Shown here: one piece after another, positions 8,897-18,400 of the stretch | Layout: every line of letters starts with the position of its first letter | Position numbering within the stretch: the stretch's first letter is position 1 | Origin: Bacillota bacterium | GTDB taxonomy: Bacteria; Bacillota_A; Clostridia; Lachnospirales; Lachnospiraceae | Assembly: GCA_023443625.1 (NCBI GenBank) | Contig: JAEZTQ010000036.1 | Location: 1 to 64,000 of the forward strand | Direction: 5' to 3' | Length of the DNA stretch: 64,000 nt | Made by a program: the position numbers and the translations under genes | Notes under the pieces: model-generated | What the model saw: only the letters and a program-made list of their open reading frames with translations | Told to the model about the DNA's origin: nothing | Databases searched by the model: none

Positions 8897-10312
8897 TTAG
8901 TTTTTCTTGCCTAGTGTTACCTCAAGTATTCTCTCTTTATATTCTCCATCTGATTTAACCATAATCTTAAGGTTAATATTCTGACCTGCTCTCTTATAGC
9001 TTAAGGCATTAATCAAATCATCGATGGTTTTTACCTTAACATTATCTACTCCAACAATAATATGTCCCTGCTCTAAACCTGCTTTCGCTGCAGGGGAGTC
9101 CTCTATAACATCATTAACATATACTCCTATGGGCAATTTAAAACGCTCTGAATGTTCTTCCGTAACATTTTGTGCTGTAGAGACATCTATTCCTAAGAAG
9201 CCTTGTTTATTCGTTGATACAGACTCACGATTCACCAATTCATTAATGAGTGGCACTGCACTTGAAATTGGTATTGCATATCCTATACCTTCTACATCTT
9301 GAGAAGCGTATTTAACTGAGTTAATTCCAATGACTTGACCCGAAGTGTTAAGAAGTGCCCCACCGCTGTTACCAGGGTTGATTGCTGCATCTGTTTGAAG
9401 CAGAGTTAATTCAGTATTATTAATTCTTACTTCTCTATCTAAAGCACTGATGTATCCCACTGTTACCGATTGACCATAACCAAGAGCATTACCAATAGCA
9501 ATCGCCATATCTCCTACATCTAAATTATCCGAATCTCCTAGTCTTGCTACTTTAATGATTGCTGTTGTTTCATCGGATAAATCCTTCAGATCCACAGAGA
9601 GAACTGCTAGGTCAGCACTAGCATCTGCTCCTTTGATTACTGCCGTTGCAGTTTCTTCATCAGAAAATACAATTTCTACATTCGTTGAACCTTCTACAAC
9701 ATGGTTATTGGTTACTATGAGCAATTCAGATTCTTTTTTACCAACAATGATACCTGAACCACTTCCCTGAACCTCCTGATCATATTCATTACCGAAAAAG
9801 TCATAATTTGTTGCAACTCCCCTTGCATTAATAGCTACGATAGAAGGCATTGCACTTTCAACAATCTCTGATACATCTGTTACCACCATATCTGAGGCAG
9901 TTGTCTTAGCAGGAACGATTATCTCCTCTGCCTTTTGTGCTAATTCTGTAGCTTGGCTATCCACTACCTCTTGGGTATTATCATTGAAATTCGCAATCAA
10001 ATTATAACCCTGGAATGCTGCCCCTGCAATTATTCCAAATAATATAGCTGCTGCTGTTAAAGAGATTATTCCTATTATAGGCCTCTTCTTCCCTTTCTTC
10101 TTAACAATCTGAGGCGTTGGATAAATTGTACTGGTACCATAATTATTTCCTTGGGTATTGTTATAATCCATATTGTTTGAGTTATTGCCACTTGTACTGT
10201 AAGCACCATTGATATACTGTTCACTATTTGGATATAAATTGGTCTCCGTATTTCTTACTTCTACTTGATTACCCGAATTATCATAAGGGTTGTTATTATA
10301 CTCATTGTTCAT
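8897..10312 (-). CDS. htrA: HtrA/DegP-like serine protease with PDZ domain
   Basis: Membrane-anchored surface protease for quality control of exported proteins. The 471-aa protein has an Asn-rich cytoplasmic N-terminus (about 75 residues), one membrane segment near residues 78-100 and a trypsin-like domain. The catalytic triad is His204 (TNNHVVEG), Asp234 (ADLAVL) and Ser316 (INPGNSGGAL). One PDZ domain follows at about residues 375-465 (GVYVNDVIEDSPAAKAGLE). The Asn-rich N-tail is unusually long but typical of clostridial forms. Single gene. Confidence 0.95.
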   Translation of the reverse strand: MNNEYNNNPYDNSGNQVEVRNTETNLYPNSEQYINGAYSTSGNNSNNMDYNNTQGNNYGTSTIYPTPQIVKKKGKKRPIIGIISLTAAAILFGIIAGAAFQGYNLIANFNDNTQEVVDSQATELAQKAEEIIVPAKTTASDMVVTDVSEIVESAMPSIVAINARGVATNYDFFGNEYDQEVQGSGSGIIVGKKESELLIVTNNHVVEGSTNVEIVFSDEETATAVIKGADASADLAVLSVDLKDLSDETTAIIKVARLGDSDNLDVGDMAIAIGNALGYGQSVTVGYISALDREVRINNTELTLLQTDAAINPGNSGGALLNTSGQVIGINSVKYASQDVEGIGYAIPISSAVPLINELVNRESVSTNKQGFLGIDVSTAQNVTEEHSERFKLPIGVYVNDVIEDSPAAKAGLEQGHIIVGVDNVKVKTIDDLINALSYKRAGQNINLKIMVKSDGEYKERILEVTLGKKN

Positions 10313-10479
10313 TTTTTAAACTCTCCTTTCAAAAATAAATTCCAGATAATGTAATTTATTTTTAACTCTACCATGTATAATTCTTTATGTCGTGGTAGCG
10401 TCATATCCTTTTGATAAGAATAGTTTATCTCAAAATTATGTTCACTTTGTGTTCAGACTTTGAAATAATTTTGAATAAA

Positions 10480-11625
10480 TCATACGTTTTCACAGACCGG
10501 AATATAACAACCCAATATTTTCATCTCCATAGCCTCTTCCTTAATGCAATGTAATGCATTCTTCACTGCTGCCTCATCAAGGCCTCCCTCAATATCTACA
10601 AAGAAACGATAGGTAAAAGCTTTACCTGCTATGGGCCTAGATTCAATCTTAGTCATATTAATATTATTATAGATAAAGTGAGAAAGGGTGTGATATAAAG
10701 AACCACTTTTATGAGGAAGGGCAAAGCAAATGCTAGTACGTTTCGATCCCTTTAAAAACATCTTCTTATTTGAAATTATTATAAATCTTGTTGTATTATT
10801 TGCTTCATTGTGTATTTTACTCTGTAACATGCATAAACCATGATATTCACCCGCTCTTGCACTTGCAATTGCTCCTTGGGTAATGTCTTTTTCTTCTAGT
10901 ACGAGACGGGCACAACCTGAGGTACTTCCCCATTCCACCTGTTCCATCTGAGGGTGTTGTTTCAAGAACTCAGAGCATTGTAAAATTCCCTGTCTGTGAG
11001 AATATACCTTTTTAAGCTCTGCTATGGATGCACCAGGTAAGCCCCAGAGATTATGTTCAATTTTAACTAAATGCTCACCAATAATACAATTATCATATTC
11101 TGCTAATAGGTCAAATATATCGGACAAGGTTCCTGTAGATGAATTTTCAATGGGAAGTACGCCATATTCTACTGTGCCATCCTTAATTGCATGCATAACC
11201 TCTTTAAAGGTTGCCATAGGCAGTCCTGTAACATTAGCATTAAAATACTCTAGCATAGCCTGTTCTGTATAGGAACCGCATTCGCCAAAGAAGGCTACTT
11301 TGGTACCACTGTCTATGACTATTTCACTTTCCTCAATAAGACCCAGACCTTCTAAATTATTCAAAAGCATATATTGTAATCTACGGCTCATGGACATAAT
11401 TTGCTTAAACAGATCTGCTATGGCCTTTTGATTAAACTCATTATCGGTTAAAGCTTTTAGCATTGCCAATTTTTCTTCTTCCCGGGCTGCATCAAAAATA
11501 GGCTTTCCCACACTTTTTTTGTAATTGGCAATATCCATTGCCAGCTTCATACGTGTTTCAAAAAGTTCAACTATTTTTTTATCCACTTCATCTATTTTCT
11601 CTCTGCTCTGTACTATATCAGTCAT
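10480..11625 (-). CDS. pheA: Bifunctional chorismate mutase / prephenate dehydratase
   Basis: Cytoplasmic P-protein of phenylalanine synthesis: chorismate to prephenate to phenylpyruvate. N-terminal AroQ chorismate mutase (about residues 1-90, starting with REKIDEVDKKIVELFETRMK). Prephenate dehydratase domain at about 105-285 (VAFFGECGSYTEQA; the TRF motif in NNTTRFIIIS). C-terminal ACT domain with the Phe-binding ESRP motif (IESRPIAG). I place the start at the ATG at 11625, 5 bases after GGAGG, because an upstream in-frame ATG at 11637 overlaps that site. No T-box leader is visible. Confidence 0.95.
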   Translation of the reverse strand: MTDIVQSREKIDEVDKKIVELFETRMKLAMDIANYKKSVGKPIFDAAREEEKLAMLKALTDNEFNQKAIADLFKQIMSMSRRLQYMLLNNLEGLGLIEESEIVIDSGTKVAFFGECGSYTEQAMLEYFNANVTGLPMATFKEVMHAIKDGTVEYGVLPIENSSTGTLSDIFDLLAEYDNCIIGEHLVKIEHNLWGLPGASIAELKKVYSHRQGILQCSEFLKQHPQMEQVEWGSTSGCARLVLEEKDITQGAIASARAGEYHGLCMLQSKIHNEANNTTRFIIISNKKMFLKGSKRTSICFALPHKSGSLYHTLSHFIYNNINMTKIESRPIAGKAFTYRFFVDIEGGLDEAAVKNALHCIKEEAMEMKILGCYIPVCENV

Positions 11626-11824
11626 AAAAGCCTCCATTTTACTGTAAATCTCCTTGTTTTAACAAATCTATTGCCTTATTATACTATCATAGTTTTCTAT
11701 ATGCAACCCAGAAGTGATTTTGTCCTTTTTCGGGACTAGCTATTTATTGCATAATGAATTATGTCGATATATAATATAATATATATTTAACATTAGGAGA
11801 AATTGTACTTACAGGGAGGTAACT

Positions 11825-12877
11825 ATGCTGCCATCAGTCAAACGTGTTCTTATCGCTTTATCAATTCTTACCCTTATAGCTGTATCGGCCTTATATTTTT
11901 ATTCGAAGAACCACACTTTTTATAATCAGGAAGAAGAAATAGGTAATACTCCTGGTAATATCTATAACGGAGGCTTGTTCTGCCAGCAGGGAGATTATAT
12001 CTATTTTAATAATATTTCTGATGATGGCGGTCTGTACCGAATGAATTTGGTATGCGATGAAATTATGAAAATTTCAGATAACAAAGCTGTCTATATCAAT
12101 GCAGATGAAAAATATTTATACTACATACTTGCCAACAACCTAACAACAAATAGTAAGAATATTCTTAATACTTTTCCTAATTCCGGTATTTACCGTTTGA
12201 ATCAAAATGGTACCGGTCTTATGGCTTTTACCGGTGATCCTAGCGCTCATCTTATACTAAGGGGTAATCAACTCTATGCGCAACGATATGATGCTAACCT
12301 TGGTTCTACCCTCTATCAATATGATATTAGCGGGGAGAAGGAAAGGCTACTATATGAGACAGCAGCTGTTCCTGGGGAAGTAATTGAAGATTTTCTATAT
12401 TATACTGATAGCTCTAAGAACAACAATATTGGTTATACCAATTTATTAAGCTTTACCAACCACTCTGTTTTGAAAGGTTCCTATAGTCAACCAATTTATA
12501 TGGATGACTATATGTATTACATTGATGAAGCAGATAATAAGCTTTATCGTAAGAACATAGGCAGCAACGAGACAACTTTATTAGTGAAGAAGCCCTGTTC
12601 CACCTATAATATTACTAATTCAGGTAAATACCTATACTATCAAATCAGTGGAACAAAAAAAGACCAGCTCTGTAGATTGGATTTAGAAACATTGAAAAGC
12701 AAAACAATCCGTAAAGGAGATTTTAAGCACATCCATGTTACAGATACCTATGTCTTCTTTACTGACAGTAAGAATAAACAGATTTATAAAGTAATAGCAG
12801 ATAGTAACTCCAGAGTCAGTACCTTTGATGTTCCAAAATTACCAGAGGGAACCCCCTCTCCTGCTATAAGCCGCTAA
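11825..12877 (+). CDS. DUF5050-like beta-propeller surface protein
   Basis: A 350-aa exported or membrane-anchored protein: one hydrophobic segment at residues 7-26, then repeated Tyr-rich modules such as GDYIYFNNISDDGGLYRMN and DDYMYYIDEADNKLYRKN. These resemble the DUF5050/LDL-receptor YWTD-type propeller repeats common in Firmicute surface proteins. GGGAGG lies 6 bases before the ATG. Its last 14 bp overlap the 3' end of the convergent folC. Function unknown. Confidence 0.82.
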   Translation: MLPSVKRVLIALSILTLIAVSALYFYSKNHTFYNQEEEIGNTPGNIYNGGLFCQQGDYIYFNNISDDGGLYRMNLVCDEIMKISDNKAVYINADEKYLYYILANNLTTNSKNILNTFPNSGIYRLNQNGTGLMAFTGDPSAHLILRGNQLYAQRYDANLGSTLYQYDISGEKERLLYETAAVPGEVIEDFLYYTDSSKNNNIGYTNLLSFTNHSVLKGSYSQPIYMDDYMYYIDEADNKLYRKNIGSNETTLLVKKPCSTYNITNSGKYLYYQISGTKKDQLCRLDLETLKSKTIRKGDFKHIHVTDTYVFFTDSKNKQIYKVIADSNSRVSTFDVPKLPEGTPSPAISR

Positions 12878-14195
12878 TACTATCGTATATCTCACTGAGA
12901 TAAGACAGAGAGCCGAAGGCGAGGATTATATCCTCTCTTGAGGCTCTTTTATATGCCAATTCTAAAGCCTTCTTTACACTTGATCCATCAAAAATCTGAG
13001 CCTTAGTATAGGAAAATGCCTCCGCAGCTAGGGAAGATGAATTTAAAGCTCTACTATTATTTGGTGTTACAGTGATTAAAACCTCTGCAAGGGGTGTTAT
13101 TATTTCCAGTATTTTTTTATAATCCTTATCAGCTAAAACGCCCATAATTAATATTAGCTTCTTATTAGGAAAGTACTTCAGTAATGATATTTTTAACTGA
13201 TGGGCCGCATCTTCATTATGAGCACCATCCATGATAAAGTAGGGATCACGCCTAAGTATCTCAAAGCGTCCTCTCCATCTCGTCTGAGATAATCCCTTCT
13301 TAATACTGGAAGTACTAATAGTATAGTCATATTCCCGTAAGGTAGCCGCTGTTTGCAATGCCAAAATAGCATTCTTTATCTGATGTTCTCCTAAGAGAGA
13401 AATACTATATTCCTCCTCATCATAGCAAAAGCTTGTCTTCTCAAGACCTAAGTCTATTCTTGAAGCATCAGAAATGATCGTAAATTCTGCTTCCATCTCT
13501 TTGCAAACCTTTTCAAAAACCTTCATTACCTCAGGAGAATTATTATAGCTTACTACTGGTACCCCTTTCTTGATAATTCCAGCCTTTTCATAAGCTATCT
13601 CTTCTAAAGTCTCTCCTAAATATTGCATATGGTCCATACTAATGGAGGTGATGACCGAACAAAGAGGATTGCTTATAACATTGGTTGCATCCAGTCTGCC
13701 CCCTAAGCCAACTTCGATGATTGCAAAATCCACTTTCACCCTCTTTAAATAAAAAAAGGCCATAGCTGTTTCAATCTCAAAAGAGGTAGGATGATGAAAG
13801 CCCTCTCTCACCATTGCCTCACAATGGGGCTTAATCTCCTTTATGGCAGCGATTATCCCCTCCTCTGTGATATATTCATTAAGAATATCCATTTTATTAG
13901 CTCTTATTTTTTTTGATATCTGACCTTTGCTTAATTGGATTATCTCCCTGTAAGTAAAGACTGCCGGAGAATTGTATCTGCCTACAAGATATCCCTCTGA
14001 GGCTAATATGGAGGCTAAAAATGCCGCCACAGAACCTTTTCCATTGGTTCCTGCTATATGGATTATCTTCAACTCCTTCTGAGGATGATTCAGCCTTCTT
14101 AAAAGTTCAGTGATAACAGTTAAACCTGGCCTACTTCCATATTGATTTGAATTCTCTATAAAACCTCTTGCTTCTTCGTATGTCACGATTACCAC
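12864..14195 (-). CDS. folC: Dihydrofolate synthase / folylpolyglutamate synthase
   Basis: Adds glutamate to dihydropteroate or folates in the cytoplasm, using ATP (Mur ligase superfamily). The 443-aa protein has the P-loop AGTNGKGSVAAFLA near residues 48-61, the EVGLGGRLDATN motif, the SMDHMQYLG metal/phosphate motif and a C-terminal Rossmann part with DGAHNEDA. Overlaps the convergent upstream gene by 14 bp. Confidence 0.95.
   Translation of the reverse strand: MVIVTYEEARGFIENSNQYGSRPGLTVITELLRRLNHPQKELKIIHIAGTNGKGSVAAFLASILASEGYLVGRYNSPAVFTYREIIQLSKGQISKKIRANKMDILNEYITEEGIIAAIKEIKPHCEAMVREGFHHPTSFEIETAMAFFYLKRVKVDFAIIEVGLGGRLDATNVISNPLCSVITSISMDHMQYLGETLEEIAYEKAGIIKKGVPVVSYNNSPEVMKVFEKVCKEMEAEFTIISDASRIDLGLEKTSFCYDEEEYSISLLGEHQIKNAILALQTAATLREYDYTISTSSIKKGLSQTRWRGRFEILRRDPYFIMDGAHNEDAAHQLKISLLKYFPNKKLILIMGVLADKDYKKILEIITPLAEVLITVTPNNSRALNSSSLAAEAFSYTKAQIFDGSSVKKALELAYKRASREDIILAFGSLSYLSEIYDSISGL
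12908..12950 (+). terminator. Probable terminator of the beta-propeller gene inside folC
   Basis: Reading rightward, GAGAGCC and GGCTCTTTT flank an inner GAGGA/TCCTC stem. It begins about 30 bp past the stop of the + strand gene, embedded in the 3' coding end of convergent folC. The T-run is TTTTATAT. Confidence 0.5.
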
Positions 14196-14312
14196 TCCAA
14201 ATTCTACAATCCACCACCATATGGTGACTGTCCTAACTCTTTTCTATTCAAACAATTGCCTTATTCTTGTACATATTAACTGCTGCATGCTACTTCAATT
14301 ATAGTGAATTGA

Positions 14313-14750
14313 TTATTCTTTAGATCTGAAAATGTATAGTTTACTTAATATATAATTCAAAATAATAACTATAACTGCAAGAGTTGCCTTTACTATCAAA
14401 TTGTTATAGTCTAATGCTACAACAAAAATTAGCAAACCCAGTTCTTCTACGATAAAGGTCAGTATTCTAGCACCAAAGAATTTAGTAATCTTAACAACTT
14501 CCCTTTTTGCACTATCCTTCTTCTGAAGAAAAACAAGCTTATCATTGACAAAATAGGCAAAAGAAACTGCCAATACCCACGCAATAGCATTGGCTAGCAG
14601 ATCACCAATGCCAATTATATTACATAATAAATGAAAGCTAAGATAATTCACCAGAGTAGTTAATACCCCAGCTATGGCATAGGTTATAAACTCTCGGCTA
14701 AGTACAACCTTCATTATTTTTTTAATTATATCTTCCATTAGAGTCTTCAT
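14313..14750 (-). CDS. GtrA-family membrane protein
   Basis: A 145-residue protein with four predicted membrane segments (about residues 18-38, 45-67, 88-108, 115-136). It shows GtrA family features: FITYAIAGVLTTLVNYLSFHLL at the first helix and VNDKLVFLQK in the loop after the second. Relatives are thought to flip or bind undecaprenyl-phosphate-linked sugars in cell-wall glycosylation. No glycosyltransferase is adjacent, so the partner is unknown. Confidence 0.88.
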   Translation of the reverse strand: MKTLMEDIIKKIMKVVLSREFITYAIAGVLTTLVNYLSFHLLCNIIGIGDLLANAIAWVLAVSFAYFVNDKLVFLQKKDSAKREVVKITKFFGARILTFIVEELGLLIFVVALDYNNLIVKATLAVIVIILNYILSKLYIFRSKE

Positions 14751-14937
14751 ATACCCTCCATAGTTTCTCTTTATTAAAAGGAGATAGGTCTAATAAACAA
14801 TATCAATATATAGATAATGTTCCCATTTGTCAATATTTTTAAGAATTGAAACATGTTTTCCTTCCCTTGATACGATAAGAATATAAAAAACCCTCTAGAT
14901 ATATACTGCCTCTCTTCGTTTACAAAACTAGGATACT

Positions 14938-14958
14938 AAGGATGTTACATCCTTTTTA
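14938..14958 (+). promoter_or_regulatory. Small hairpin with T-run in the ABC-F leader
   Basis: AAGGATG, loop TTA, CATCCTT, then T residues (14938-14958). It sits in the 511-bp gene-free stretch before the ABC-F gene and looks like a short intrinsic terminator or attenuator. The rest of that stretch holds two more hairpins (near 15107 and 15162-15186) and one copy of a 60-bp repeat. No leader peptide was confirmed. Confidence 0.35.
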
Positions 14959-15183
14959 TTCCTTGTATGTTATGGTAAAAAGTTACTGCTATATTTTTCT
15001 CTGGAAATATGTCATAACATAGTGTAAAATGATTCCTCAGAGTGCTTTTAATTGAAATATTGAATGAATGTAGATGGGACAAAGTTTCCCGTCATATAGG
15101 TAGATGAAAAATCACAGATTTTTCAATCAGTAAATTTGTGCTTTGGCAGCATAGATGATATTGTGAAAATAAAAAGCAATTTT

Positions 15184-15249
15184 CACAAACTAGCTCAAAG
15201 GGAAGGCATGTACTGTTAGTGTGAGAAATTATATTTATTACATTGCAAA
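15184..15249 (+). repeat. 60-bp dispersed repeat, copy 1
   Basis: Matches 28391-28450: both contain CTCAAAG.GAAGG.ATGTACTGTTAGT, then ACATTGCAAA after a spacer. This copy ends just before the ribosome site of the ABC-F gene and overlaps its leader. Confidence 0.7.
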
Positions 15250-15261
15250 TGGAGGATTTAT

Positions 15262-16815
15262 ATGAGTATATTAAACGTTACAAACTTAAGTCATGGATTT
15301 GGTGATCGGGCAATCTTTCATGATGTATCCTTCCGTCTCTTAAAAGGAGAGCATATAGGTCTGATCGGTGCTAATGGAGAAGGAAAATCCACTTTTATGA
15401 ACATAGTGACGGGCAAATTAATGCCCGATGAAGGTAAAATTGAATGGGCAAAGCATGTACATGTGGGTTATCTGGACCAACATGCCGTCTTAGAGAAAGG
15501 CATGACCCTTCGTAGTGTTCTTCAATCTGCCTTTTCCTATTTATTTGAATTGGAAGAGAAAATGAACCAGCTATGTGATGATATGGGAACCGCAGAAGGT
15601 GATGCCCTCCAAGAAATGATTGATGAGATGGGTAGTATTCAGGAGCTTTTATCCATGCATGATTTTTATATCATAGATAATAAGGTGGATGAAGTTGCCC
15701 ATGCCCTAGGTCTTGATGACATTGGACTTGACTGTGATGTTACAGAACTAAGTGGCGGTCAAAGAACTAAATTATTATTAGGAAAGCTTCTCCTTGAAAA
15801 ACCTGATATTCTCCTTCTGGATGAGCCTACGAATTATCTCGATGTTCAGCATATCGAGTGGCTCAAAAGATATTTAATAGATTATGAGAATGCCTTTATC
15901 CTAATCTCCCATGATATTCCCTTCCTAAATAGTGTTATCAATATCATATATCATATGGAAAATCAGGAGCTTAACCGCTATGTTGGAGATTATGATAAAT
16001 TCCTTGAAGTCCATGAGATGAAGAAAAATCAGCTAGAGGCAGCTTACAAGCGCCAGCAAAAAGAAATCGAAGAATTGGAGGACTTTGTTGCCCGCAACAA
16101 AGCACGAGTATCTACCAGAAATATGGCCATGTCACGTCAAAAGAAGCTGGATAAGATGGAGGTTATTGAATTAGCTAAAGAAAAACCTAAGCCAGAATTT
16201 AATTTTAAAGAGGCTAGGGCTGCTGGTAAATACATCTTCCAGACACAGGATCTAGTGATTGGCTATGATGATCCTCTTTCCACTCCTTTGGCCCTCTCAA
16301 TGGAACGGGGAGAAAAGATTGCTCTTGTAGGAGCAAACGGAATTGGTAAGACTACTCTGCTTAAAAGTATTCTGGGGATAAACCCTGCCTTAGGCGGATC
16401 TGTTCAGCTTGGAGATTATCTCTATATTGGATACTTTGAGCAGGAGATGACTCCCGGTAATACTACCACTTGTATCGAAGAGATTTGGAAGGAGTTCCCT
16501 GGCTTTACACAATACGAGGTACGTTCTGCCCTTGCAAAATGCGGATTAACTACCAAGCATATAGAAAGCCAAGTCCGCGTTCTAAGTGGTGGAGAGCAAG
16601 CTAAAGTGCGCCTATGTAAATTAATTAACCGTGAATCAAATATCCTTCTTCTGGATGAGCCGACAAATCATCTGGATGTGGATGCCAAAGAAGAACTTAA
16701 AAGAGCTCTAAAAGCTTATAAAGGCAGCATACTTCTAATCTGTCATGAACCAGAATTCTATGAAGATGTTGTAACGAAAGTATGGGACTGCTCCAAGTGG
16801 AGTACTAAAAAATAA
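15262..16815 (+). CDS. ABC-F family ATPase (YkpA/YbiT-like)
   Basis: Soluble protein of 517 aa with two ABC domains joined by a charged linker and no membrane segments. First P-loop GANGEGKST, signature LSGGQRTKL, Walker B LLLDEPTNYLD. Second P-loop GANGIGKTT, signature LSGGEQAKV, Walker B LLLDEPTNHLD. ABC-F proteins bind the ribosomal E-site to relieve stalling or confer antibiotic resistance. The overall form is closest to the YkpA/YbiT group; a resistance role is not evident. GGAGG lies 6 bases before the ATG. Confidence 0.94.
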   Translation: MSILNVTNLSHGFGDRAIFHDVSFRLLKGEHIGLIGANGEGKSTFMNIVTGKLMPDEGKIEWAKHVHVGYLDQHAVLEKGMTLRSVLQSAFSYLFELEEKMNQLCDDMGTAEGDALQEMIDEMGSIQELLSMHDFYIIDNKVDEVAHALGLDDIGLDCDVTELSGGQRTKLLLGKLLLEKPDILLLDEPTNYLDVQHIEWLKRYLIDYENAFILISHDIPFLNSVINIIYHMENQELNRYVGDYDKFLEVHEMKKNQLEAAYKRQQKEIEELEDFVARNKARVSTRNMAMSRQKKLDKMEVIELAKEKPKPEFNFKEARAAGKYIFQTQDLVIGYDDPLSTPLALSMERGEKIALVGANGIGKTTLLKSILGINPALGGSVQLGDYLYIGYFEQEMTPGNTTTCIEEIWKEFPGFTQYEVRSALAKCGLTTKHIESQVRVLSGGEQAKVRLCKLINRESNILLLDEPTNHLDVDAKEELKRALKAYKGSILLICHEPEFYEDVVTKVWDCSKWSTKK

Positions 16816-16830
16816 ATATAGATCAACCTT

Positions 16831-16870
16831 GAGCCACGCTCCGAGTCCAAACGAGCGTGGCTCTTTTTTA
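16831..16870 (+). terminator. Intrinsic terminator of the ABC-F gene
   Basis: GAGCCACGCTC at 16831-16841 pairs with GAGCGTGGCTC at 16853-16863, followed by TTTTTTATTT. The T-run overlaps the stop of the convergent permease gene. Confidence 0.85.
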
Positions 16871-17638
16871 TTTAATCTCTTCCTGCATCTTTTTCTTAAA
16901 GACTACAACAGCCAGAAGATAGATTAACACCCCATAGAGACATACTATGAAGAGGGGCTTGCCTATTTTAGCATACTCACCTAGAACAGCAAGTCTTGCT
17001 GCCTTTACTCCATGGTAAAAGGGAAGCACCTTACAAAAGCGTCCAAAGCCTCCACCTAAAGAATCCACATCCATCCATATCCCACCCAGCATTCCTGCTA
17101 CGGATATTATGATGGAACACAGACCTGGTGCAGCTTTTTCATTAAATAAAGTTCCAAACAACAAGCCAAATCCCACAAACAGAAGCATATTGGGTACTAG
17201 GACGGTAATTGCTAACAGCAAATTAGGAATAATAAATGTATAATTCGTTAATGCACCAATTATGATAGAAGCTATAAATGTCAAGATACACTGTGCTATT
17301 GCTATTAGGAGTAAAGGAAAAGTATATCCAAGAATGAAATCTATCCCTTTCATGGGAGAAGCATATAATCTAATTAAAAAAGCACTGGATCTGTCTTTAG
17401 ATACAGAAAGACAGGTAAACAACATAGTAAATGTCAAACTAAAAACTGCAATTGCCGGTGCTAACTCCTGTATCTGAAATATGGTCATTTGTACTTGGGA
17501 AGGGATACTTGCATTAACAATAGTCATTATCAGAAGCATGACAATAGGAAAGCCTAGGCAGAATATATAACTTATAGGATCTCTTAGGATTTCTTTCATA
17601 TTTCTTATGGCAAAGGATTTAATTCTCATACTCTTCAC
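16868..17638 (-). CDS. ABC-2 type transporter permease
   Basis: Membrane subunit (256 aa) of an ABC exporter, with six hydrophobic segments and the ABC-2 pattern (MKEILRDPISYIFCLGFPIVM at the first helix). Overlaps the ATPase gene by 20 bp, so the pair is co-translated. Family members export drugs, peptides or polysaccharides; no substrate clue is present. Confidence 0.9.
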   Translation of the reverse strand: MKSMRIKSFAIRNMKEILRDPISYIFCLGFPIVMLLIMTIVNASIPSQVQMTIFQIQELAPAIAVFSLTFTMLFTCLSVSKDRSSAFLIRLYASPMKGIDFILGYTFPLLLIAIAQCILTFIASIIIGALTNYTFIIPNLLLAITVLVPNMLLFVGFGLLFGTLFNEKAAPGLCSIIISVAGMLGGIWMDVDSLGGGFGRFCKVLPFYHGVKAARLAVLGEYAKIGKPLFIVCLYGVLIYLLAVVVFKKKMQEEIK

Positions 17639-18353
17639 TCTCCTCCACTATTTTTACAAAGATATCCTCCAAGGAATTTAACCCTGTACCTTGTCTTAAC
17701 TCTTCTAAAGTTCCCAGGGCTTTCATATTCCCCTTCACCATAATAGCAATTCGATCAGAAAGTGCCTCTGCCTCCTCCATATAATGGGTGGTAAGAATAA
17801 TTGTTATATCACCCTTTAACTTCTGGATTATTCTCCAAAGCTCACGCCTAGCAAGTACATCCAGTCCCAGCGTTGGTTCGTCCAGGAAGAGAACCTTAGG
17901 CTCTGTTATCAAAGCCATGGCAATGCTTAGTCTTCTTTGCCATCCTCCCGAAAGAGTCTTAGCCTTACTATTAAGCACCTCTTCTAAGGAAAACTGCCTA
18001 ACCACATCATCCACCTTGGTTTTCGCCTTAACCTTATCAAATCCATAGATTTCTGCCATGAGCATAAGATTTTCTCTTACACTTAAATTCTTTGCTATGG
18101 CAGTCTCCTGGGGGGATAGATTGATCATGGCCTTAACTTCATCTAAATCCTTTACAATACTTTTCCCAAAGATGAAAGCATTACCCTCACTAGGTTTTGA
18201 TAGACCACATAGCATACGAATTGTTGTAGTCTTACCTGCACCATTTACACCAAGCAGAGAAAATAATTCCCCTTCATTTATCTTTAAATCAAGATGATTA
18301 ACTGCAATTTTATCTTTAAATGTCTTGCTTAATTCATTAATTTCAATAAACAT
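17619..18353 (-). CDS. ABC transporter ATP-binding protein (exporter type)
   Basis: A 244-aa nucleotide-binding subunit. Walker A GVNGAGKTT near residues 34-42, Q-loop LSPQETAI, signature LSGGWQRRL, Walker B VLFLDEPTLGLD and H-loop TTHYMEEAE. It is of the DrrA/CcmA-like exporter type and lies between its XRE-AbrB regulator and its permease. Confidence 0.93.
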   Translation of the reverse strand: MFIEINELSKTFKDKIAVNHLDLKINEGELFSLLGVNGAGKTTTIRMLCGLSKPSEGNAFIFGKSIVKDLDEVKAMINLSPQETAIAKNLSVRENLMLMAEIYGFDKVKAKTKVDDVVRQFSLEEVLNSKAKTLSGGWQRRLSIAMALITEPKVLFLDEPTLGLDVLARRELWRIIQKLKGDITIILTTHYMEEAEALSDRIAIMVKGNMKALGTLEELRQGTGLNSLEDIFVKIVEESEEYEN

Positions 18354-18400
18354 ACTTCCTCCCCCTCCTGAACCAATTTCTTTCTATATGATGGAAGATT

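Noticed and set aside
11638..11824. T-box or other amino-acid leader before pheA
   Set aside because: The gap is short, with no T-box consensus and no terminator/antiterminator pair.
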